Positions 33,791 to 43,621 of a DNA stretch of 64,000 nt are shown here, piece after piece. Under the pieces are notes generated by a model that was not told the DNA's origin, made no database searches, and worked only from the letters and a program-made list of their open reading frames with translations. Position 1 is the first letter of the stretch. Each line of letters opens with the position of its first letter. Location of the stretch: contig CM070500.1 in the NCBI GenBank assembly GCA_036346375.1, positions 79,154,437 through 79,218,436 on the forward strand, read 5' to 3'. The position numbers were made by a program, and so were the translations under genes. The DNA is from Guadua angustifolia. Taxonomy: Eukaryota > Streptophyta > Magnoliopsida > Poales > Poaceae.

Positions 33791-35125
33791 ATGGGCGACG
33801 CCGGCCAGTCCCATCACCACGGGTTCCCCCAGCTCTTATCCTTCGGCGGCGTCGGACACCACCACCTGCATCAGTTCACGGCACAGGCGGTGCAGCCACA
33901 GCCGCCCACGGCGTCCCACTCGCGGGCGCGGGGAAGTACCGGCGGCGAAATTGTGGCCGCGACGCCCGCGTCGCACTCTCGGGCGAGGGGCGGCGGAGGC
34001 GGCGAAATCGTGGCGGTGCAGGGAGGGCACATTGTGCGGTCGACAGGACGCAAGGACCGGCACAGCAAGGTCTGCACGGCGCGCGGGCCGCGCGACCGGC
34101 GCGTGCGGCTGTCGGCCCACACGGCCATCCAGTTCTACGACGTGCAAGACCGTCTGGGCTACGACAGGCCAAGCAAGGCCGTGGACTGGCTCATCAAGAA
34201 CGCCAAGGGCGCCATCGACAAGCTCGACGAGATGCCCGCGTGGCAGCCCACGGTCGCCTCCAGCAATGCCGCAGCGCCGCCGTCCTCCTCGACCCACCCT
34301 GACTCAGCCGAGAACTCTGACGACCAGGCGCAGGCCATCACCATCGCGCAGGCGGCGTTCGAGTTCGCCGAAGCCGGCGCAGGCAGGGTCACCGCCGGCA
34401 CCAGCTTTCTCCCGCCCTCGCTCGACTCGGACGCCATCGCGGACACGATCAAGTCGTTCTTCCCCATGGGCGGCACCGCAGGCGGAGAGGCGTCGTCGTC
34501 CACTGCGGCGGCGCAGTCGTCGGCCTTGGGTTTCCAGAACTACACGCCGGACCTCTTGTCGCGCACCGGCAGTCAGCAGAATCAAGAGCTCCAGCTGTCG
34601 CTGCAGCCTTTACAAGACCCCATATTTCACCACCAGCAACAGCAGCGCCAGTCGCACGGGCACGGCGGCAATGGCACCGCGCAGCAGACGCTCTTCCCCG
34701 GCGCCGCCAGTTACTCATTCGGCGGCGGTGCCATGTGGGCCGAGCAGGCGCAGAACCAGCGCATGGCGCCGTGGAACTTGCCCGATCCAGGCGGCTGCGG
34801 CGGGAGAACTGGCGGCTACCTGTTCAACGCGTCGCAGCAGGCGGCGCTCGGTAGCCAGAGCCAGTTCTTCTTCCAGAGGGGACCCCTTCAGTCCAGTGAC
34901 CAGCCCTCCGACCGAGGATGGCCGGAGACCGTCGAAGCCGACAACCCGATGCAGCAGCACCAAGGGGGGCTGAGCCCCTCCGTGTCAGCCATTGGGTTCC
35001 ACCCCGGCATCAGCTTCTCCGGGCTCCGAATCCCCGCGAGGATACAGGGCGAGGAGGAGCACAACGGCGGCAGCGGCAATGGCGACAAGCCGCCGCCGTC
35101 CGTGTCCTCGGCTTCTCTCCACTGA
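33791..35125 (+). CDS. CIN-class (class II) TCP transcription factor, PCF8/TCP4-like, miR319 target
   Basis: The first in-frame ATG, 33791, gives 444 residues ending at TGA 35123-35125. The TCP domain spans about residues 86-145. It has the basic region GRKDRHSKVCTARGPRDRRV, then helix-loop-helix text (AIQFYDVQDRLGYDRPSKAVDWLIKNAKGAI) and DEMPAW, the class II CIN form without the class I deletion. Such proteins act in the nucleus as dimers on GGNCCC-type sites and restrain leaf cell proliferation. The miR319 site covers codons 363-369 (RGPLQSS). The C-terminus (FSGLRIPARIQGEEEH, residue 409 on) matches the TCP4-type tail. No R domain is seen. Codon use is strongly GC-rich, as in many grass genes. 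The same frame stays open and protein-like upstream to at least 33578 (acidic, Gly-rich, then HHHHHH and Gln-rich) but has no ATG, so the true start may lie upstream. Confidence 0.93.
   Translation: MGDAGQSHHHGFPQLLSFGGVGHHHLHQFTAQAVQPQPPTASHSRARGSTGGEIVAATPASHSRARGGGGGEIVAVQGGHIVRSTGRKDRHSKVCTARGPRDRRVRLSAHTAIQFYDVQDRLGYDRPSKAVDWLIKNAKGAIDKLDEMPAWQPTVASSNAAAPPSSSTHPDSAENSDDQAQAITIAQAAFEFAEAGAGRVTAGTSFLPPSLDSDAIADTIKSFFPMGGTAGGEASSSTAAAQSSALGFQNYTPDLLSRTGSQQNQELQLSLQPLQDPIFHHQQQQRQSHGHGGNGTAQQTLFPGAASYSFGGGAMWAEQAQNQRMAPWNLPDPGGCGGRTGGYLFNASQQAALGSQSQFFFQRGPLQSSDQPSDRGWPETVEADNPMQQHQGGLSPSVSAIGFHPGISFSGLRIPARIQGEEEHNGGSGNGDKPPPSVSSASLH
34877..34896 (+). promoter_or_regulatory. miR319 target site in the TCP coding sequence
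   Basis: AGGGGACCCCTTCAGTCCAG is complementary to miR319 over the whole CCCTTCAGTCCA core, with a few mismatches only towards the miRNA 3' end. This is the known site class in CIN-type TCP mRNAs (TCP4, PCF5, PCF8). Confidence 0.92.
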
Positions 35126-37988
35126 CAGCAGCAGTGGAGGACAGATGACTTCACCACCAACCACCATGGGGACTACACCATGCATGTACCAGTAACACCG
35201 GCCATCAGCCGGCCTCCACCTGCATCACTGTGAGAATTCTCATGGCCCCTGACTGACTTGTACTACAATTCTACTGTATTTTCCAATACTGCATTGCTGT
35301 TCCTTTGTTGGACTGAATTTCCGATGTGATTTTTATCCTACTGTTAGGTACTCATCCTGCTGCTTCTTGATAAGAATTGGTGATTGCAACCAAGGGGAGC
35401 AAAGTTTTGGAGCTAAACTACGTTTTGGTTGGTTGGTTGGTTTTCCATCTCTTCTGCTGTGTATGATGTCATTGGTTTTTTGCTTCAAGAATTTGATCAC
35501 TCGGAGCTTCTTAATTAGAATTAGGCTTGTGAGAATGCAGCACCACCTTTGGCTGTCTAGCCAGCCTCTTCGTCGCATTGCATTGCAGTAGGTGCATCTG
35601 ATGTTGTAGCTGCTGTAGTTCGAGCTTTGCTAGTTTGCTTTCTTTTGCTTGTTCTTGTTGGTGATGCATGAATGCTTTGCTTCCTCCTGTGGGTTCAGGA
35701 GCAGTGCTGCTACTAGATGTTGTTCTTGAACTGATCAGTGGACGATGGATGATGGGGAGAGGAGCCTATCTTTCCATCCTTCTCTCTTTGCTGTGATTGG
35801 AAACAGATGGTTCCTGTCACAAATCTTCCCCTGAGTTCTTTTGTATGTCGCCCATGCATCCAACACCAGCCTCCTTATTTTTATCCTGTCATTGTGCATT
35901 TTTGAGGTCTTGTTTGGAACTGAGAAAGAGCTGCATGAGTGACAATGCCGCTGGATTAATGCACACTTTAAGCTTTAAAAAAACTACAAACTCCCATGGC
36001 CTCACACTACCAGCGTTTTCCCCTGCCCTATCCACGTGATTGGTTGGGTCTCTTTCCCTACCGCTGCAATGCTGCAGCAGCAGGGCAGGAGGAGGCAGCA
36101 ACAGCAACAGCCGCAGCTTTCCTAGCGCTAGCTGCCTGTGCCATGACATCTATCACTGGGCAAGGCAAGAATGCCACAAGGAAAAGGTTTTGCGTGTGTC
36201 ATTGCTCATTAGTTAGCTGTCTGTCTTACATGCGCCACCAGTGGCTCAGTACAGCGTCTTTTAACCATTTTACCTCAGGCCTTTAGCTTGCGCTCACCTC
36301 ACTGATGCAGCACTTTGTCAGTCTCACAGATGCCAGAAGAGAGAGGAGAAGGAGATTGGGTTGGGGGGGGGGGGAGCATGATTGCCCATTTCTCCTCTCT
36401 GATTGGCTTCCACACGGACTCCCTTGTCTGTACTGTAACTTTAAGGCTGGTGAATGGTGATTAGATGTTGGGGGAGAGAGAAGATGAGAGGCATGTCATG
36501 AACTCATGGTGCATGCAGCACCCTTCACCTCACTCCTCTAGGGAGTCGCCATAAATGAGTGCTTTGCTGGTGAGATGGAATAAGCAATGATTGTACACTG
36601 TATACACACATACTACAGTATCCTACAAGTGGTTACCACAGGCTTACTTTACAGGCTTTAGCCTGGATCGACAGTGAGTACTTGTGATAGTTATGAGCAT
36701 GCAGTTTTTTTTTTCTGTGACAACGGGTGTACAGCTTTGTTAGTGCCCAAGCATGCTGTAAGTCTGTGACAGCAAGTATAAAGCATGCATGAGGATTTGT
36801 GGTAGCATGGGAATCAAATCCTCTGCCTTAATTTGCCTTTGGGTTCAAGACCCGTTTGGAACAAAGGAATTTCTTTTGATTACTACGGAAATTGAATTGT
36901 TTCTTGTGAGACGAAATTGAATTGTTTTCTGTGGAATTCTTACACCTTATTTGGATATCATTCGTTAAAGTCTATGCGGTTCAGATCTGCAAGGCAGGTG
37001 AGCGCTTGAAGAGAAGTTTCGAACATATCAATTTCTCATTCTCTTTAATGTAATTGATTATCGAAGGCATTTTTATGTGATGTGAAGCTAGTATGGCAAC
37101 AGAGTTCTGTCCAATTAGCTCCACTCGGCCAATCCTTTTGCGCTTTGTGTTCTTATTGTGGGTGGTATATACCATGTCTGATTGCTTGCATGCATGCAAT
37201 TTAGATTTGTGCAATTTGCAGAGGCATGCAAATCTTTTTCCCAATTTAGAATGCATGGTCATTAAAAAAAAATAGAATGCATGGGTTATCGAGATATCGT
37301 CTTACTAACTGCTACAATTTAGCTGTTGTAATAATTCCATCGATAGATCGTAGTAACTCATGTGCTATACTGCTTCATTTACCACGGTTTATTACTACAA
37401 ATGAAGCAAAGTTTTGCTAGAAAAAAGGTGGATACTCCGTACGTATAAGCTAATTAAGTGCCGTCCATCTCGATCTTGTTCACGCTGATGCAGGATCATG
37501 AAGTTGCAGTTCATTTTTTTATGAATAAAATTATAATTCTGATTTGTGCTCTTAGATATGTTGTTGTCAGCTTATTATCTCCCTCTGCATAAAATGTAGT
37601 ATGATTCGTGCTATTTGTTTGTATTTTTTTTCCTTATAGAAACCTTGTAGGGATTTATGTGTCTATGAGGCGGTGCATTCTCCTATTTATGGCCAGTTTA
37701 GAATATCCTTTCCAGTAGGTGGCCAAGAATATGTTGGTCCAGTATGAGTTGCTCCAGACAATTAAATCGACAATGAATGACTCTGTTTGTTGATGAAGCA
37801 CCAGACATCTAGTACGGTTCATCTACGTCTCCACAAGGTAGGTACTTGGTGACTGTTGCGTATTTACGGGCATGTTTGATTTGAATTTTGAGGAATGGTC
37901 TGATCATAGGATACATTGGTCCATCATGATGGTCCATCAATGGTTATTGGATAAATCTTTGGAAAAAACGATGCTATTCGATAATTTT
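35126..37988. other. 3' UTR and downstream intergenic region of the TCP gene
   Basis: The 3' UTR probably ends within a few hundred bases of 35125; no clear AATAAA was found. Beyond it I see no gene. A G12 run occurs at 36363-36374, and GTTTGGAACAAAGGAATTT-type MITE-like text near 36855-36960. Confidence 0.5.
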
Positions 37989-38547
37989 CACTACTACAGA
38001 ATCAGCCTTCACAATCGACCTATTACAACCAGTTAGTTGCGCACCGCTTGTACTCTCTGCGCCACAAGCGATTCATGGGCAACGGGCCGAAGGGGGTCTC
38101 TAGAAACGGTTCTAGACACGAACCCCTTTTGGAGCCCCAGCTCTAGAAGCGGTTCGTGTCTCAAACCCTTTCTAGAGATCTACAAGCTGTTGGGGATATG
38201 AACCGCTTGTAGAAAGTGGCTTTTACAAGCGGTTCGTGTTCCCAACCGCTTGTAGAAGCCCAGTTTTCTAAATAATAAAAGGAATGCGTGTCCTACTTTG
38301 TCAGAGAGCATGCGTGAGTAGGTTGGCTAGATGGGTGAGGCGTGGGTCACAAGGAGGGAGGAGGTCGTGGGTTCTAATCCCATCATTCCTCACAATATTA
38401 TTTCTCTTTTTAAGTGGCTTCTACAAGCAGTTATAAAACCGCTTGTGATACTGCCCGGAGTATCACAAGCGATTGCTTAGAAGTGGCTCCAAAACCGGTT
38501 GTAAAATTCGGTTGGAACCGATTGTGATAGCCTATTCCCTAGTAGTG
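37989..38547. mobile_element. Non-autonomous CACTA element of the CACTA-2 family (559 bp)
   Basis: The termini CACTACTACAGAATCAGCC and (right) CCCTAGTAGTG are flanked by TTT on both sides (37986-37988, 38548-38550). Its left 150 bp follow, with changes, the inverted right end of CACTA-2 (GCGCACCGCTTGT, GGGCAACGGGC, GGGGGTCTCTAGAA). Inside are ACAAGCGGTTCGTG / AACCGCTTGTAGAA hairpins and a tRNA-like A/B-box stretch (38324-38380). There is no coding capacity. It lies 2.9 kb downstream of the TCP stop codon. Confidence 0.88.
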
Positions 38548-38550
38548 TTT

Positions 38551-41481
38551 TGTGGACAATCCTATTATTTTTTTTCTATTCGTACATGAGCGCCAAAGCA
38601 CCAAACAATAAGTTGGTTTTGCTGGAGAGCACACATATCATATGTTGATCTTCACGGGTATAGCTTGAATGCATGATCTCGACATATCTAGAGCTAGCTG
38701 GTGTTAGGGGCAGCTATTGTGAGCTCTAATGTACAAAGCTTCTTCTGTTGGTATTCACCAAATAGTCAAGTAAAATTCAAATGGTACATTTAAATTTGGA
38801 GGGCATCTCAATTCTAAAAAGTCCAATGGATAACGCCATGCCACGCAAGAACTCAACTTGCTTGGGTTTAATTTTAACTTTACACATAGAAGTTACATTA
38901 AGGTTTCATATATCAGACGCATTAATTCTTGATCACTTTATACTCTCAGGGTGGGGTCGAACATACACCTCGCATATACCTAGGCCGGCCACATGGATGA
39001 ACTCATAATTGACCAATATCCCATAAGGAAAGATTGGGAGTTTTTTTAGTAGATGATTTATCACTATTATATCCCATAAGCACGAGAGTTAGATTATAAT
39101 GCTGTACATGATCATCTATTATATTATGCAACTTCCTTCCTCAAAGTTAGTTAGAGTTTGATTTATATACCCTCTACAAGTACTTTTGTGGCACGCGATC
39201 CATAAGTGCATAGTTGTTTAAAATGCCTATAACGGCCACTTCCTACTGGTTTGGTTGTTTTTTTGTTGACGTGGACTCTGTGACGTGCCGCTAAGGCTAC
39301 ATATACCATATCCAGTCCGGCCTTTACCTACGTCCATCCTTGCCACATCAAAAAGCAAGAGAGACAAGCTTCTTTGCAGCCAAACCACTGGCATTTTTTG
39401 CAGAAAAAAAACCAACGGTCTATTTATTATGTGAGAAACCAGAAGCTAAAAGTTACTCTGGAGTGTCTTTTCACGGTTTTATTGAGTTAGGTTCCAACTT
39501 TACCCTACGAGTTAGATAAAAATTACCTACCTCATACTAAGTACAAAAGCTCATGCACAATCCTCTCTCTCTTTGCCTGTTTTCCTACTCGAGTTGCCTC
39601 CGCTAAAAGCTATGCCACCAAACACTAAACCACTTCAAACTAGCCGTACAAACCTTTAGTCATACAACTCAACCGAAAGCAATTTCTCGAAAAAGCTATA
39701 GCCATACAAAAACGACCTCATTGGACTTTTGTTCTCGTCGTCTGTAGCTGGAAACGAACATCTCCTCAGATTCGGGGAGAGCGTGCAACGCAACAGGGAA
39801 AGGACACCACGCGCCGTGATCCAGTTCAGTTCATCCGAACCCCCAACTCCTGCCATCCTCCGTCGCCAACCAAATTCGATAGGCAGCTGTTTGCCGCTCC
39901 AGCTCCAGCTGCGGGCGCCATACGACCGACGATCACGTACGATCGCTATTACCCCCGACTCGATCTTCCGGACACAATGATGGCCGGCCGGCATGAGGAT
40001 CGCCATGCACGAGAGGCGGCTCAGGCCGTGTTCCCTTGGCGCGCGCGCGCGATCCATCCGTCCCTGGCAGCGGCAGGCGGGCACTTGATGATTTCCATCG
40101 GCCTGTAGCCTCCTCCGATCGGAACATCAAAAGGACGTGAGACTATAAATGCGGCCTGCGGCCGCGTACTGGCCCTCCCGCCCGATTGATTGTCTGATTG
40201 ATTGATTGATCGGCATCTAGCTTGGAGCTGGCCCCGCCAGCGCTCGATCGTACGACGCCGCGCTGGAGAGTGGAGACGATCGATACATGAGATGCTATCT
40301 CATATCTGCCATGCGAGTGGAGCCTCATGCGCTGTAGATTCTTCGGCCCATTCATACATCATTGCTGATATATAGCGGCGATGTGGATCGATGCAGATAG
40401 ATGCATGCATGATAGCTCGGTTGCATTCATGCGCACCCTCCGACCGACCGGCCGGCGGCGCGAGACGGACTGAAAACCTGATCAAGTACCAGTGCTCCCC
40501 GAACACGAACAACGGGAACAGATGGGTGGCGTATATCATGTAAGGGGAGTCATTTTCTGTAATCAAAACAAGAATCCGTCCGACCGCGCGGGGTGTTGCC
40601 TAGCTACGCGGGCGGGCGCAACAGTGCCGAAAGCATCGCTGCCGTGTCCACGGAGGCGAACAAGATCGACAGCGCTGAAAGCGCAGTGACGAGCTGGTGA
40701 CGGGTCACTGACGATAGCGAGAGGTCATTGGTGTGCCCGAGTGACCGAGTCTAATCTCTACTGTGAAGCACAAGGGGAACTCCATGGGCAACTGTCCTGA
40801 TCGGCCAGTAGGTCATCGATCGCTATCTTACTCGCAGTCTGTCCATATGCAGCTACTAGCTAGCTAGGCTGAGAACTGCCGTCTCACATACATGCATGAC
40901 ACCACAAGCACCAACATATAATAGTTACCACATATTCGCATTCAGTTTCACTGGATATATATTTATTTACCTCGAGTATTCCCTTCTCACTGTCCTAATT
41001 ATTTGGGTCAGAATTATCTCGTGACGCAGCGCAAACTGTGTTCGTTGGCTACTTTCGCCACCTGAGCGGCTGAGCACAGAAGTGATTATAGCATGTCGGC
41101 ATCTGGCTAGCAGCGTTTGAATTCTCCGTTGCCGCTTTTCCACCCCACCCGCCCTTTGTTGCAAAAGATGTATGATGCTATTCTTTCTCTTTAAAACGTT
41201 ATTATCCACTCAGTCGATCACTTGTATGAAGCAAGTTTTGTCTTATATATCTAATATATAACTCCATTTGAAGAATCTGCATTGCTGAAATGTGCACCTT
41301 AATTAACCCCCAAAAGAAACGTAGACAGGATCTTGGTAGCACTTTGGAACACACCACTCACGATACAAGCAATGCTTCAATGCCTTCTCTCTCAATATAA
41401 ATTGCATAAATCTTGAAACAAGTGAGGGGGTAAGTAATCACCACCGTCTACCCTTTACCTATGCTTTAATTTGTGCAATTG
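38551..41481. other. Intergenic DNA, no supported gene
   Basis: The longest frames (for example 39656-40084 minus) have no recognisable domain. At 39225-39420 the inverted pair ACTGGTTTGGTTG / CAGCCAAACCACTGG suggests a MITE remnant. A TATA-like ACTATAAATGCGG occurs at 40141 and GATTGATT repeats at 40185-40210, with no gene attached. Confidence 0.45.
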
Positions 41482-42168
41482 TGTAGCGCCGAAAAATATG
41501 ATGACGTATTAGTCGGCCCAAACACATAAAAACGTCGGGTTCAAATTGGTTTATAGCGTACTAACCGATTAATCCTCCAATCGATAAGATAGATGGGAAA
41601 ATATACTTAAAGCCGATCTAGTGCAATAATCGATAAAGATCTAAACAGCTAAAAAGACGATTAAATCAAAGGGTTACGATAAGCCTAAATAGCTTATTAG
41701 GATTGATTAGATGGTAGATAAAGGTAGACCTTTCCAAAAAAAAGATGATGCGCAACAATATCGAAAAAATCAAATCTGGCGCAATCGAAGGTGACCAACA
41801 ATCGGCAATGTGCAATTTTATTGATCAAGATCGGATTACAATAGATATCATAAATTACAGACCTACTCCTAGTTTACAGGAAAATAAAAGAAAGTAAATG
41901 TGAGTTGTTTGCTTGAATGGGGGTTGTTCTTCTCGTTTACCCTTGACCATCTTTTATAGTGCATTGACCGATCGTATCTTTCTCCGATATGTTATCTATC
42001 ATGATCCGTATCAATCTTTACATGGACAAAATTTTCTTTTTTAAATTAATATCGGTCATAATTCTATCTTTAACTTAACTTTTTCTTTCCTAACCGATTT
42101 CGGCCAAAAATATTTTTTTATTCTTACCTGACAAATTGACCATGCTTTGCCAAATTCTGATGCTAACA
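41482..42168 (-). mobile_element. Lone LTR, reverse copy of the 13862-14459 family
   Basis: About 687 bp. On the minus strand it begins TGTTAGCATCAGAATTTGG, has TATA box CACTATAAAAGATGG (41950-41960) and ends CGGCGCTACA. Landmark order matches 13862-14459. Flanking bases (AATTG and AACTA) do not form a duplication, so the end points or history are uncertain. Confidence 0.6.
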
Positions 42169-43060
42169 AACTATCGAAAGAAAAGAAAAGTATGCAAGCA
42201 CCTCTCCACACAATACAGTGACGTACGTAGGTAAATTAAACCACTTACTGAGATCTACAGGCAAAAGGAACGGCACAAGCTTCCCACAAGGTTACATAGA
42301 GCAATGGGGACCAAACTCTTTTCTGCCATCCATGCATAAACGCATCTGGTTGACATGCAGATCCGTCTGCTCTCTCCTATAGTGCCAAATTATGGCTCAA
42401 GAACACGGTTCCCTCCCACCAGGTACAGTTTAGCATGGCTTTCTGTTACAAGATGCATATTACCTGTACCTGTGGACCTCAAGTCATGCTAAAAGAAAAA
42501 AAGAAAGGTGTTGTATGTATCGTTTTTTGAAAAGAGTATGATTGAAGAGTAGATGGTGATTACTTACTCTTTTATTTCCTTTAAGATTTGTGAAACTTTG
42601 TATTAAGATGTGTGATCATGTGATGGCATAGAAACACTGCTGAAATATATGTATATCACCATATATACCAGCAAAGTGAGCCAGGACAACATTGATCGCT
42701 GGATATAAACACGGATTGATTGAAGTAAAAGCGACAGCGGAAGATTTACGCTCGAATTTTGAGATAAACCGATAGTATATACGTTGCGGACTTGCGGTGA
42801 TTCGCATCTGGACGCGGGATCAGAATACTGGAAACGCAGAAGCAAGAATATTACTATGAACTACATATATATGAAGTTCTTCAGTTACCAGGTTAGCTTC
42901 CAAATTAACGTACTGAAAAAAAATGTTAGTAATCTCAAATGCTGAGCGACTATATCCAGCCACTTTGCTTTCTTGACATCTATTTGCCATCCAATCAATA
43001 ACAAAGATTACAAGTATCAGGATTCAATCATAGCAATGCACGCATCAGTTAACTAACAGT
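42169..43060. other. Intergenic DNA, nothing recognised
   Basis: AT-rich, with only short frames lacking domain resemblance. Confidence 0.45.
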
Positions 43061-43375
43061 CACTACTACAGAACCAGCTACCACAAGCGGGTCGTAACCC
43101 CATTTAGAAGTGGTTTTATAACCGCTTCTAAGCAACCGCGTGTGATACCCGTCGGGTATCACAAGCGATGCTCAACCGCCTGTCTTTGTGGCACGAAGCG
43201 GTTGGGAAGGTGTCGAGAAGGCGATGAGAGCCGCCACGTAGGGGACTCCATAAGCAGTTCGTGTTACAAACCGCTTGTGGAGAAGGATATCCAGAAGCGG
43301 TTAGTCTTACCAACCGCTTGTGGAGAGCAGCACTCCAGAAGCAATTGGAGTCACCAACCGCTTGTGGAGAGAATT
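43061..43375. repeat. Left terminal and subterminal repeats of CACTA-2
   Basis: Inverted pairs of AGAAGCGGTT and AACCGCTTGTGGAGA recur about every 60 bp, for example at 43257-43280, 43290-43325 and 43332-43375. Confidence 0.8.
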
Positions 43376-43621
43376 TTCAATTATATGTATTATAGAATAT
43401 GTTCTTACGGTGTTTTGTATATCGTTTTTGACTATAAAATTAAATATGAGTGGAGGAGTTTTTTGCGCAATTAAATATATATTACATATGCATACTCATA
43501 CACATGTTCACAAGCTAGCTCAGTACACAAAAAAACGAACTTAATAGTGTAAAAAATGGACAAGTACATACACGCAACCGACGTTTACAAGTTTGAATGA
43601 TTAAAAAAATGATTATCGAAC

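Noticed and set aside
33951..34973. 340-codon plus-strand frame overlapping the TCP gene, plus several long minus-strand frames there
   Set aside because: Shadows of the GC-rich TCP coding sequence. They are Arg/Ser/Pro-rich with no domain, while the TCP frame has a clear domain and tail motif.
36300..36420. A miR156-like hairpin (CCAGAAGAGAGAGGAG ... CTCCTCTCTG)
   Set aside because: Only about 11 bp pair and the sequence does not match the mature miR156 or miR529 families.
38324..38380. A tRNA gene
   Set aside because: A- and B-box-like text is present but no acceptor stem or anticodon arm can be folded around it. Kept only as a finding.
39656..40084. 142-codon minus-strand frame
   Set aside because: No recognisable domain, mixed composition and an overlapping plus-strand frame. 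Openness alone is not enough.
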